From the IMG/VR virus record IMGVR_UViG_3300037432_000005, positions 1 through 39,990 of that record: a stretch of 39,990 nt of DNA. One strand, given 5' to 3'. The stretch comes from a virus. The translations under genes and the position numbers were made by a program. This document shows, piece by piece, positions 22,482-30,023 of this stretch. The notes under the pieces are model-generated. The model ran no database searches, was not told where the DNA came from, and worked only from the letters and a program-made list of their open reading frames with translations. Numbering within the stretch: the first letter of the stretch is position 1; every line of letters begins with the position of its first letter.

Positions 22482-24014
22482 CTACGCCGGAAAGCCCTGC
22501 GCGCCGTTCCAGCCGCACGCGCACTTGCCGCCGCCCGTGTGCAGCGAGCGCTGTACGCACTCGATCTGCCGTCGCCGAGCGTCCGCCGCCTCGGCCACGC
22601 GGCCGCCCCACGTACGCCCGCAGACCTCGGTGTAGATGCGCCACGTCTCGGCGAGCATGTCGAGGCCGGTCGCCGCCCACACGTTCTCGATGGCGCTGCG
22701 GTCGATCTCGTCGAGCTGACCGGACACCGTTGCCGCCGCTGCGGTCGGCAGGGCGTCGCCACGGTTACCGGCCGGCGCCCACGAGACATTTCCATCGGCG
22801 CCCGTAATCGCGACCATCTCACGCGGCGCGCCGTCCCCCGTGATCGTGAGCTGGTCACCGGGTATCGGGTTGGTCACCCGCTCAACTGGCGGCACCTCGA
22901 GCGCGGCGCTGGCGTGGTGCAGCGCCGCCATGGTCGCGCCCACGTCGTTCGCCCGGGCCGCGTCGAGCACCGCGGTCGCCAGGCTCGGCGCCGGCGGGCT
23001 GTCGGGGCGGTTCGGGTTGCCGTAGTCGCGGGCCATCGTGTGCTCGACGAACGTCTCAGCGACCTTGGGCTGCTTGATGCCGGGCATCTCGGCGAAGAGC
23101 CCGCCCTGCACGCCGAGCTTGCGCCGCGCGATCGACTCGTCGTTAGCCTGTTCGCGAGCCCGCACCGCGAGACGCCACCCGGCGGTAAGGTCGACGAAGA
23201 GCGGCTTGACGTGCCCGGTCTCTTTGTCGATGTGCACCACGATGGCGACGTCCTGCCGCACGCACGGCATGTCGACGTAGCGCCCCTCGGGCAGCCACAT
23301 CCGCTCGGCCCGGGAGTAGGTGGCGAGCTGGGGGCCGATGTGCAGCCCGTTGCGCCACGGCTCGCCCTCCGTCTTGACGTCGCCGACGACCCCGAGTTGA
23401 CCGGTCGCGGCCGTCAGCTTGTCGTGCTCGTGCGGCGCGTGTCCGTGCTGGCACGTCCCGGGCCCGAGCAGGGCCAGGTCAACGCGGTAGATCCGGTCGA
23501 GCGTGCCGGCGACGTTTAGCCGGTCGTTCACGACGGTCCGCTCGATCTCGACGACGTGCCAGTCGTTCAGCTCGATCAGCTTGGCGTAGTTGCGGACCGC
23601 GAGGGAGTACGTGGCCGGCAGCCCGGCGGCGACCTGCTCGACGGGCTCGCCGCGGTCGACCCGCTCGGTCAGCGTGTGCACCGCGGTCCCCGACACGCCA
23701 CCGTCGGTCGTCTTGGCGGCCTCAAAGGCGGTCTCCGACAGCTTATTCAGGTCGGCCTTTTGCTCCCTCGTGTAGCCGTCCGGCCCGGGCCGGCCGATCG
23801 CCTTGACGGCGAGCACGAGGTCGTCGCGCAGTGCCATGCCGATCGCGACCTGCCGCCGGTACCACTTGTCGAGCGCCTCGCGGTCGGTCTCGACCTTCTT
23901 GACCAGCGAGGTCGCGCGCTGGAACTCGCGCCCCTCGTGGTCCTTGTACCAACCCCAGCGCCCCGTATTCGGCATGGTGCCGACGAGGGCGTGCGCGGCC
24001 TGCTGCTCGGTCAT
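22482..24014 (-). CDS. PD-(D/E)XK exonuclease, RecB/Cas4-like
   Basis: The gene encodes 510 residues from ATG 24014, chosen because it overlaps the upstream stop (ATGA) and has good codon use. The nuclease motifs are in order: GTAVHTLTERVDRGEPVEQV (motif with His), VVEIERTVV, NVAGTLDRIYRV (G-x-x-D), GVVGDVKTEG (D-x-K) and GPQLATYSRAE (Q-x-x-x-Y). It probably trims DNA ends for recombination with the RusA-like and ssDNA-binding proteins downstream. A C-terminal segment has CACGWNGAQGF and may bind zinc. The protein is longer than the usual 300-350 residues. Confidence 0.82.
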   Translation of the reverse strand: MTEQQAAHALVGTMPNTGRWGWYKDHEGREFQRATSLVKKVETDREALDKWYRRQVAIGMALRDDLVLAVKAIGRPGPDGYTREQKADLNKLSETAFEAAKTTDGGVSGTAVHTLTERVDRGEPVEQVAAGLPATYSLAVRNYAKLIELNDWHVVEIERTVVNDRLNVAGTLDRIYRVDLALLGPGTCQHGHAPHEHDKLTAATGQLGVVGDVKTEGEPWRNGLHIGPQLATYSRAERMWLPEGRYVDMPCVRQDVAIVVHIDKETGHVKPLFVDLTAGWRLAVRAREQANDESIARRKLGVQGGLFAEMPGIKQPKVAETFVEHTMARDYGNPNRPDSPPAPSLATAVLDAARANDVGATMAALHHASAALEVPPVERVTNPIPGDQLTITGDGAPREMVAITGADGNVSWAPAGNRGDALPTAAAATVSGQLDEIDRSAIENVWAATGLDMLAETWRIYTEVCGRTWGGRVAEAADARRRQIECVQRSLHTGGGKCACGWNGAQGFPA

Positions 24015-24298
24015 TCCTCTACCTCGAATCCTGCTGCCCGGAAGGCGGCGATCAGCGGCTCTCTCATGTCGTTCTTGCTGTCGTGCGTCCACCATGGAAA
24101 TTCGTCGGACGCCGCATCGATGACGTCGGCCGTGATCTTCACGCGCGTCGCGGTCTCGATGGCGACCTCGGCCGCCTCGCGCGCGCCGACGTCAAAGGTC
24201 GCGTCCCAGAACGACTCGCGGGCCCGCTGCCGGCGGTCGGCGAGCGCCGTGCATTCGGCCGGCCGATCGCAATGCGATCCGTCCCGGTGCCAGCTCAC
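24011..24298 (-). CDS. Unknown small protein with N-terminal Cys/His cluster
   Basis: The gene encodes 95 residues from GTG 24298, which overlaps the upstream stop (GTGA). WHRDGSHCDRPAEC at residues 3-16 could form a metal site. The remainder is a helical region (FDVGAREAAEVAIETATRVK) ending FPWWTHDSKNDMREPLIAAF. No family was recognised. It is translationally coupled to the exonuclease. Confidence 0.6.
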   Translation of the reverse strand: MSWHRDGSHCDRPAECTALADRRQRARESFWDATFDVGAREAAEVAIETATRVKITADVIDAASDEFPWWTHDSKNDMREPLIAAFRAAGFEVEE

Positions 24299-24549
24299 GA
24301 GAGCGCGCCCTTGTACAGCACGATAGCGTTGGGCGGAGCGTCGGCGTCGTCGCTGTCGGGGTAGTGCACCTCGATGGCGTCGTAGCCGTCGCGGGTGAGG
24401 TCGCTCAGCGCGAGCAGGTACCACGAGCCCGCGGTGCTCGGCTCGCCCTGCTCGTTGTAGTTCAGCTCGCGCGCCCGCAGCTCGGTCAGGTTCTCCGAGG
24501 TCTCGGCCGGCAGCTTCACGCCGCCCGGGCCGGCGTTGATCGGGACCAT
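24295..24549 (-). CDS. Unknown small acidic protein
   Basis: The gene encodes 84 residues from ATG 24549 (TGATG overlap with the upstream stop). It is acidic, with SWYLLALSDLTRDGYDAIEV, then HYPDSDDADAPPNA in the middle. No family was recognised. The four-gene string 24818-24011 is fully overlapped, which points to co-translation. Confidence 0.6.
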   Translation of the reverse strand: MVPINAGPGGVKLPAETSENLTELRARELNYNEQGEPSTAGSWYLLALSDLTRDGYDAIEVHYPDSDDADAPPNAIVLYKGALS

Positions 24550-24818
24550 CACGTTCCACTCTCCCAGTGCTCGGCGATCAGCTCGACCGAGCCGAACGCG
24601 TCGATCAGATTCTGTGCCGCCCAGAACTCGGCGGACATGTCGGGCTGGTCAATCACCGTGACCTCGATGCCGGCCGGGGGCCAGCCGGTCACGCGCTGGC
24701 CGTGCCGCACGAGCGTGACCGCCAGCGTCGGCTCGCGCTCGATGTGCTCGACGCCCCACAGGGCGCCGTCATGCCCAAGCACGACGGCGCCGCTGTGGAC
24801 CTGCTCATACGTCGTCAC
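24549..24818 (-). CDS. Unknown small protein
   Basis: The gene encodes 89 residues from GTG 24818, which overlaps the upstream stop (GTGA). The first half looks like a small beta-barrel (SGAVVLGHDGALWGVEHIE ... LAVTLVRHGQRVTGW) similar in outline to SH3-like or KOW-like folds, followed by a helix ending LIAEHWESGT. No family was recognised. Confidence 0.6.
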   Translation of the reverse strand: MTTYEQVHSGAVVLGHDGALWGVEHIEREPTLAVTLVRHGQRVTGWPPAGIEVTVIDQPDMSAEFWAAQNLIDAFGSVELIAEHWESGT

Positions 24819-25660
24819 GCCGAGATCTGCGCGATGAACTCGTCGAGCTTGTCAATGGCCTGCGTGGCGCTGGCGAAGACCCGACTGATCTCCGTCAGCA
24901 CGCCGGCCGCCTTCGCGCTGGCGTCGTCGTTCGCCGTGTCGGCGAGCGCGATCAGGCCGGCCGCCTCGTCAACGCGCTGCGGGTTGCTCGCCGAGTTCAT
25001 GGCGGCCGCGGCCACGAGCTGGCCGGCGTTCATGAGCAGTTGCTCGATGGCCATGAGCTTCGAGTCGAGCAGCTCGACGATGTTCGTGGCGGCCGAGCAG
25101 TCCTCCTGCGCGCTGCCGAGCGCCGTCTTGGCGAGCGCGATAAGGCTGATCGTGTTCTCGTTGGCGCTGGTCACGTGGCCCCTTCCCTTGATCTGATGAC
25201 CTTCGACGTGCGCCGGGAACGGCTTCCCGGCCTGGTCAGCTTCGGCTTCCTCGGTGTCGCTCGGTCGCGGCGGGTAGTAGTCCTCACCCGGGCGGTTCAG
25301 GTGCCCCAGTTCGCCGATCCGCTTGAGCTGCTGGATACGTTCGTTCTCCTGCTTGTAGTTGGTCACGCCGCGTGATGCGAACTCGTTGATCCGCTGCGCG
25401 TTCGCCGTGATCCACCGCTCCTCGTGCTCGGCGAGCACCTCGCGGCCCCGGTCGCTGAGCGGGATGAGCAGGTGCGACGCCGGGCACCACGTCTGGTACC
25501 AGTAGTTGGGCCCGGCGATCACGTGCTGCTCGACCGTGACGACCGACTCGTCGAGGCGGTCGGACGCCGGAGCGTGCCGCAGGAGCGCGACCTGCTGACG
25601 GCACCGTGAGAAAGGACATGGGATCGAGTTCACCTCGATCTCGATCTTCGGTCGCGTCAT
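24815..25660 (-). CDS. Unknown protein with zinc-type cluster and long helical C-terminus
   Basis: The gene encodes 281 residues; ATG 25660 overlaps the stop of the lipoprotein gene (ATGA). The N-terminal 75 residues hold PCPFSRC and a later WCPASHLL, which together could bind one zinc ion. Residues 80-130 form a charged helix, and residues 165-281 are long amphipathic helices rich in Ala, Ser and Leu (IVELLDSKLMAIEQLLMNAG), suggesting a coiled-coil oligomer. No family was recognised. Confidence 0.6.
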   Translation of the reverse strand: MTRPKIEIEVNSIPCPFSRCRQQVALLRHAPASDRLDESVVTVEQHVIAGPNYWYQTWCPASHLLIPLSDRGREVLAEHEERWITANAQRINEFASRGVTNYKQENERIQQLKRIGELGHLNRPGEDYYPPRPSDTEEAEADQAGKPFPAHVEGHQIKGRGHVTSANENTISLIALAKTALGSAQEDCSAATNIVELLDSKLMAIEQLLMNAGQLVAAAAMNSASNPQRVDEAAGLIALADTANDDASAKAAGVLTEISRVFASATQAIDKLDEFIAQISA

Positions 25661-25830
25661 TGGGTACCGTCCGGCACGCAGATCTTGACGTGGCCGGTCC
25701 CGGCGCACGTCGTCGCCCCACCGTGCGGCGCGTCGTCCTGCGGACCGCAGCCCGCGAGCGCCCCGATGATGAGGCCGGCCAGCACGGTCAGCGCGACCGC
25801 GACCAGGAAGTAACCGACGGCCTGTTTCAT
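25657..25830 (-). CDS. Small lipoprotein (57 residues)
   Basis: ATG 25830 lies two bases after the previous stop, and the TGA overlaps the next ATG. The protein is a classic lipoprotein precursor: short positive start (MKQ), hydrophobic core (YFLVAVALTVLAGLIIG), and lipobox LAGC with Cys28. About 29 outside residues with two more Cys follow. It would be lipidated and held on the outer face of the membrane. Phage lipoproteins are often superinfection-exclusion factors; that role here is an inference. Confidence 0.7.
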   Translation of the reverse strand: MKQAVGYFLVAVALTVLAGLIIGALAGCGPQDDAPHGGATTCAGTGHVKICVPDGTQ

Positions 25831-25832
25831 GG

Positions 25833-26027
25833 TCAGACTTTCTCGATCTGCGCGGTGAACGTCTGCCCGTTCGGCAATGCGATCACCATCCGCGCGAAGC
25901 GGCTATTACCCGACCCGGGCGTGACGCCCACTCTGGCACCCCGCAGCGAGCTGCGGTCCGTCTCGGCCCTGCGCTGCACGAAGCTGCCGAGCACTTCCGC
26001 GACGTTCTGTGCGCTCATCTCTCCCAT
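25833..26027 (-). CDS. First gene of the minus-strand operon, unknown
   Basis: The gene encodes 64 residues. ATG 26027 is preferred over GTG 26033 because it lies 7 nt after the -10 (TAGGTT, minus strand) and so fits the leaderless pattern. The protein has an N-terminal helix (AQNVAEVLGSFVQRRAETD) and a C-terminal pair of strands (FARMVIALPNGQTFTAQIEK). No family was recognised. As the first gene beside the operator-rich divergent promoter it could be regulatory. Confidence 0.6.
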   Translation of the reverse strand: MGEMSAQNVAEVLGSFVQRRAETDRSSLRGARVGVTPGSGNSRFARMVIALPNGQTFTAQIEKV

Positions 26028-26091
26028 ACCCACTAACCTAGCAGGAACCTGCTAGGTGCGCAACCTGCTAGGTACATGCTAAGGTCAGCGC
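26028..26091. promoter_or_regulatory. Divergent leaderless promoters with three operator copies
   Basis: CCTAGCAGG (26037-26045) and CCTGCTAGG (26048-26056) form an inverted pair, and a third CCTGCTAGG lies at 26064-26072. Leftward: TTGCGC (minus; 26058-26063), 17 bases, TAGGTT (26035-26040), then 7 nt to ATG 26027. Rightward: TGCGCA (26057-26062), 17 bases, TAAGGT (26080-26085), then 6 nt to ATG 26092. The two -35 elements share TGCGCA. This is the densest operator cluster in the window. Confidence 0.75.
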
Positions 26092-26391
26092 ATGGCGAAC
26101 AACGCGACCGCGGCGGGGCCGCGGTTTTCCGAATCCCTATCCGTCCTGATCGACCGACCGACCCGCGAGCTGATCATGGGTCTCGCGCTCACGTCGGCTG
26201 ACGCCGCCGGCACGAGCCGCCCGAAGGAAGGCGAGACCCTGCGCGGTCTGATTGCCGCCGCGGTCGACGACCTCGAACGCACCATGAGCAAGCGCGCCTT
26301 TCAGGCCACCCGGGCACGCGGCGCGAAGTGGCTCGCCGACCGCGACGCCGAGGCCGCGGCGCGCAAGCGCGACGCGCTCGCGCAGGCGTAG
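26092..26391 (+). CDS. Ribbon-helix-helix regulator candidate
   Basis: The gene encodes 99 residues and is the only gene between its operators and a terminator. FSESLSVLIDRPTRELIMGL, then ALTSADAAG and GETLRGLIAAAVDDLER, fits a strand-helix-helix layout of Arc/MetJ/omega-type repressors, followed by a long basic helix (KRAFQATRARGAKWLADRDA). Such proteins bind short repeats arranged directly or inverted, as seen at the dispersed CCTGCTAGG sites. Three copies lie in its own promoter region, so autoregulation and control of the regulon are inferred. Confidence 0.55.
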   Translation: MANNATAAGPRFSESLSVLIDRPTRELIMGLALTSADAAGTSRPKEGETLRGLIAAAVDDLERTMSKRAFQATRARGAKWLADRDAEAAARKRDALAQA

Positions 26392-26413
26392 GCTCACAAT
26401 CCCGAGAAACAAG

Positions 26414-26454
26414 ACGCCCGCGGCGACCGGTTAGGCGGTCAGCGCGGGCGTTTG
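26414..26454 (+). terminator. Terminator after the regulator gene
   Basis: ACGCCCGC (26414-26421) pairs with GCGGGCGT (26444-26451); inside it GACCG and CGGTC form an inner stem. TTT follows. It separates the regulator from the primase gene. Confidence 0.7.
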
Positions 26455-26498
26455 CGTCCACTGGGGTGAGCAGACTGTCAAATCATGGGAGATGTGAC

Positions 26499-29219
26499 TT
26501 GTCGGATACTACATATAGGGGCCCGTTCGAGCGAGCCGCCCACATCTATCGGGCTGCAGGTTGGCACGGCACGCTACCGCTCGGCGGCGCCCCCGGGCTG
26601 AAGTTCCCGCCCCCGGGCGGGTGGACCGGACACGGCGCGCCGTACCCGTCCGGCGGCGACGTGCAGGCCTGGATCGAGACACACGGCGACCGCAACATCG
26701 GCCTGCGCATGCCGCCGGGTGTGATCGGGCTCGACGTCGACGACTACCGCAACAAGACGGGCGCCGCCACGCTCGCGCAGCTCGAGGCGCAGTGGGGGCC
26801 GCTCCCGGCGACCTGGGTCAGCAGCGCGCGGCCGGCGCCGTCCGGCATTCGCTTCTACCGCGTGCCGACACACTTCGACGGCCGCGAGATCAACTGGCCC
26901 GGGGAGGCCGGCAAGTTCATCGAGATCATCCAGACCGGCCACCGGTACGCGGTCGTCTGGCCGTCCACTAACCCCGAGGCCGATGGCGCGCTGTACGAGT
27001 GGCGCTACGGAAACGTCCTCTGCGGCGGCGACATTCCCCGGCCGGAGGAGCTCGCCGAGCTGCCCGAGGCGTGGGTGCGCGGTCTGGCGCTCGCCTACGA
27101 CCGGGCCGAAAAGGGCAACCTTGGTAGTGGGGCGCTGGCCGACTGGTGGCAGGCGCTGCGTAGCGAGGGCCCGATCTGCATGCCTATCCACAGAGTGTTG
27201 ACGAAGGCTGTGGACGACCTCAAGGACGTCAACGGCGCCAGGCACGAGACCGCCCGCGACGCGCTCGCCGCCATCGTGCGCTTCGGCGCTGAGGGTCACA
27301 TCGGCGCCGCCCGGGCGACCTACGCGCTCTCGCAGTCGTTCGAGCTGGCGGTCGGCGCCGAGCGGGTCGCGAACGGCGAATGGACGCGGCTGTGGAACGG
27401 CGCCGTGCAGCTGGCCGCGGCCGCCGAGCCCGCCCCGCGACGGCACTGCGAGCACGACCCCGGCGCGACGCTGCCGGACTTCGACCCCGCAGCGTTCCTG
27501 GCGATCGCCGAGGCACAGCGTCTCGAGCGTGCCGAGCAGGCCGCGGCCGCCAACCGCTCGCGGGTCGGCGAGATGACCGAGGGGCTCGAGCGCCTCCCTT
27601 TCGATGAGCGCGCCGCCGCGCTGCGCCTGCTGATTCCCGAGATCGCCACATGGGCGCCGGCCGAGCGCGGCGTAGCGCGCGACATGCTCGCCCGTAGCGC
27701 GCTGTCTAAGCTGGGCGTGACCGAGTTCAACGAGCTGATCAAGGCCGAGGACCGGGCCCGCAAGCAGGCAGCAGCCGACGCGGCGCACGCCGCGGCCAAG
27801 CAGCAGCACGCCGAGCGGGTCGCCGATGCCGTCGAGAAGGGGGTGCTCTTGCCGGCCCCGATGGCGCCCGTCGACGTCGCCCGGGCGCTCGCCGGCCGGA
27901 TGACGATCCCTGCCCGCTGGTGGCGTGGGGACTACTACCTGCACAACGGCACGCGATACGTGCAGTGGCGCGACGAGGCGGTCGACAACTGGCTGTACAC
28001 GCAGACCGCCGACGCCGTGTTCGAGAGCGCCGACGACGAGGGCGGGACGAAGCCGTGGCGCCCGACCGAGACCAAGATCTCGGCGGTCGGCCACGCCCTG
28101 TCCCGCGGGGTGCTCTACCGGGACTCCGACGCCGAGTCCGACGACAGCGCCTCGCAGGTGGCCTGCAGCAACGGCGTCTATGACGTCGCCAGTGACACGC
28201 TGCTGCCGCATGACCCCGCCCGCTTCAACCTGCAGTCCGTCCCGTTCCCGTACGACCGGGACGCGAAGTGCCCGACGTGGGAATGGTTCCTCTCAGACGT
28301 CCTGCCGCCGGACGCGATCCGGCTACTGCGGCAGTGGATCGGCTACGTGATCTCCGGCCGCACCGACCACGAGAAGCTCTTGCACATGCAAGGCCTGCCG
28401 CGCTCGGGCAAGGGCACGACCGGCATGGTCGTCGAGGCGCTGCTCGGCGAAGAGAACGTGGCCAGCCCGAGCATCCCGAAGCTGGTCACGACGTTCGGCG
28501 AGCAGCCACTCATCGGCAAGACACTCGCCATCATGAGCGACATCTCGTGGCAGCACCGCGACATCGTGCAGGCGGTCGAGACGATCAAGGCGATCGTCGG
28601 GCGCGACTCCCGCGACATCGACCGCAAGAACCGCGAGGCGTGGCACGGGCGGCTCGGCGTCCGGTTCATGATCATGGGCAACGACCTGCCCAGCTTCAAG
28701 GACGCGTCCGGTGCCCTGGCCACCCGCATGATGCACATCCGGTTCCCGGGCACGGTGGTCGGTCGCGAGGACCCGACACTCAAGGCGCGCCTGCTCGACG
28801 AGCTGCCCGGCATCCTGGCGTGGGCCATCGAAGGCCTGCGCGACCTGGACGCGGCCGGCCGTTTCCATGAGCCCGAGTCGTCCCGCGAGCTGGCGGCCGA
28901 GGTGCGCCGTCAGCAGGGTCCCGTGCAGCCGTTCATCGAGGACACGTGCGCATTCGCGGCCGCCGCACCGCCGGTCCCGCTCGACGAGTTGTTCCCGGCC
29001 TACCGGGCCTGGGCGGTGCGCAACGAGGTCGAGCACAAGCTCGACAAAGAACGGTTCTCGCGCGCGCTGACCTCGGCCGGCCTGACCGTCGAGCGCAAGA
29101 TGATCAACGGTGTGCGGGCGCGGCGCGTGCTCGGCATCGTGCCGCAGGTCGTCGAGGGGCGGTCGGCATGGGTCGCGCTGCTCAACCCGCACGGGCTGGA
29201 CGTCCCGCCGGTAACGTGA
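26499..29219 (+). CDS. Primase-polymerase / SF3 (D5-like) helicase
   Basis: The gene encodes 906 residues from TTG 26499, chosen because GGGAGA lies about 7 bases upstream; GTG 26466 is an alternative without such a site. Residues 1-200 are a prim-pol domain (WHGTLPLGG, HGDRNIGLRMPPGVIGLDVDDY with acids near 79-82). The C-terminal half is an SF3 helicase of the D5/P4 type with Walker A GLPRSGKGT (632-640) and Walker B-like LAIMSDISW. A winged-helix tail ends with MINGVRARRVLGI from residue 868. It should prime and unwind at the origin, with the host polymerase doing synthesis. Confidence 0.9.
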   Translation: MSDTTYRGPFERAAHIYRAAGWHGTLPLGGAPGLKFPPPGGWTGHGAPYPSGGDVQAWIETHGDRNIGLRMPPGVIGLDVDDYRNKTGAATLAQLEAQWGPLPATWVSSARPAPSGIRFYRVPTHFDGREINWPGEAGKFIEIIQTGHRYAVVWPSTNPEADGALYEWRYGNVLCGGDIPRPEELAELPEAWVRGLALAYDRAEKGNLGSGALADWWQALRSEGPICMPIHRVLTKAVDDLKDVNGARHETARDALAAIVRFGAEGHIGAARATYALSQSFELAVGAERVANGEWTRLWNGAVQLAAAAEPAPRRHCEHDPGATLPDFDPAAFLAIAEAQRLERAEQAAAANRSRVGEMTEGLERLPFDERAAALRLLIPEIATWAPAERGVARDMLARSALSKLGVTEFNELIKAEDRARKQAAADAAHAAAKQQHAERVADAVEKGVLLPAPMAPVDVARALAGRMTIPARWWRGDYYLHNGTRYVQWRDEAVDNWLYTQTADAVFESADDEGGTKPWRPTETKISAVGHALSRGVLYRDSDAESDDSASQVACSNGVYDVASDTLLPHDPARFNLQSVPFPYDRDAKCPTWEWFLSDVLPPDAIRLLRQWIGYVISGRTDHEKLLHMQGLPRSGKGTTGMVVEALLGEENVASPSIPKLVTTFGEQPLIGKTLAIMSDISWQHRDIVQAVETIKAIVGRDSRDIDRKNREAWHGRLGVRFMIMGNDLPSFKDASGALATRMMHIRFPGTVVGREDPTLKARLLDELPGILAWAIEGLRDLDAAGRFHEPESSRELAAEVRRQQGPVQPFIEDTCAFAAAAPPVPLDELFPAYRAWAVRNEVEHKLDKERFSRALTSAGLTVERKMINGVRARRVLGIVPQVVEGRSAWVALLNPHGLDVPPVT

Positions 29220-29234
29220 CATGGGTCACAAACG

Positions 29235-29271
29235 CCTGATAGGACTACCTAAAACCTGCTAGGTTTACGTC
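29235..29271 (+). promoter_or_regulatory. Operator pair and leaderless promoter
   Basis: CCTGATAGG (29235-29243) and CCTGCTAGG (29255-29263) are direct copies. The -10 TAGGTT (29260-29265) ends 6 nt before ATG 29272. No good -35 is seen. Confidence 0.65.
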
Positions 29272-29436
29272 ATGCCCAACGTTAACGATGACGAGTACGA
29301 GACCCTGAACTTCGCCGACGAGAGCGATTACCTCGACGACACGTTCACGCCCGACGTCGAGCCTGAGTACGACCCGTGCGCCCGCGGCCGATGCGTCGAC
29401 CCCGAGGCGCACGCCGAGGGCGGTCACGACTACTGA
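29272..29436 (+). CDS. Very acidic 54-residue protein
   Basis: This short gene lies between an operator-controlled promoter and a terminator, so it is a single-gene unit. The protein has about 17 Asp/Glu and only two Arg in 54 residues, with a C-terminal Cys/His cluster (CARGRCVDPEAHAEGGH). The charge and size recall DNA-mimic inhibitors such as anti-restriction proteins, but no sequence match was recognised. Confidence 0.6.
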   Translation: MPNVNDDEYETLNFADESDYLDDTFTPDVEPEYDPCARGRCVDPEAHAEGGHDY

Positions 29437-29457
29437 ACGCCCGTTAAGCTGGACCCG

Positions 29458-29487
29458 CAGCCCTCAGGCCTTACCGCCTGAGGGCTG
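29458..29487. terminator. Bidirectional terminator
   Basis: CAGCCCTCAGGC (29458-29469) and GCCTGAGGGCTG (29476-29487) form a perfect 12-bp stem with loop CTTACC. It lies between the plus-strand acidic gene and the end of the minus-strand winged-helix gene, whose stop codon (29464-29466) is inside the stem. Confidence 0.8.
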
Positions 29488-29952
29488 TCTGCGGTTGCGC
29501 CAGCGCATGCCGATGATGCGTCGCGCTCGGTCTCCGTTGATCATTTCTCGCCGAATGTCGACGTCCTGGGGAAGCACCTCACGGAGCTTGCGCCCGAACA
29601 TGCCGGACCCCCACCCCTTGCCGTACTGCTCTTCGAACAGGTCGTGCAGCTCGGTCAACTCGACGTGCTCCGTGCCGCCGCCCAGCAACGGGTTAGCGCC
29701 TCGCAGGTGCCCGAGCATGCTTACGTGGCCCGGTTCGATGTGCTCGGCCACGAAGGCCGCTAGGTCGGGCTCGGCGGTGCGCGCGGTACCTACCGGCTGA
29801 ACTCGGACCGGTGCCGCGGGCGCGCACTCGTGCTCGGGCTCGTGGAGGTCTGACAGGCGCGACCATCGGGGCGCAGTAAGCGTGAGCGATTCGCCGCATT
29901 CGGTACATGTGATCGGAATGCTGAGTTCGCGCTGAACGCGTAGGTTCGACAT
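29464..29952 (-). CDS. Zinc-finger / winged-helix protein related to the primase tail
   Basis: The gene encodes 162 residues from ATG 29952, selected because TACGTT ends 7 nt before it. The N-terminus has a zinc-type site (CTECGESLTL ... HEPEHEC). The C-terminal 70 residues (VELTELHDLFEEQYGKGWGS ... MINGDRARRIIGM, the latter from residue 137) align with the winged-helix tail of the primase-helicase (MINGVRARRVLGI). The gene lies against the candidate origin, so it may bind origin DNA or modulate initiation; this is an inference from similarity and place. Confidence 0.65.
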   Translation of the reverse strand: MSNLRVQRELSIPITCTECGESLTLTAPRWSRLSDLHEPEHECAPAAPVRVQPVGTARTAEPDLAAFVAEHIEPGHVSMLGHLRGANPLLGGGTEHVELTELHDLFEEQYGKGWGSGMFGRKLREVLPQDVDIRREMINGDRARRIIGMRWRNRRQPSGGKA

Positions 29953-29959
29953 GCCCAGT

Positions 29960-29988
29960 AACGTACCGGGTAGACCGCTGTACCGCAA
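29960..29988 (-). promoter_or_regulatory. Leaderless promoter of the winged-helix gene, without operator
   Basis: On the minus strand TTGCGG (29983-29988), 17 bases, TACGTT (29960-29965), then 7 nt to ATG 29952. It has standard spacing and lacks the CCTGCTAGG element, so it may be constitutive. Confidence 0.65.
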
Positions 29989-30023
29989 GGTATCCGTTGG
30001 GCACCCACCGGGCTGCCCGATCA

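Noticed and set aside
26574-28211. 545-codon minus-strand open frame opposite the primase gene
   Set aside because: Same reason: antisense shadow of a confident gene.
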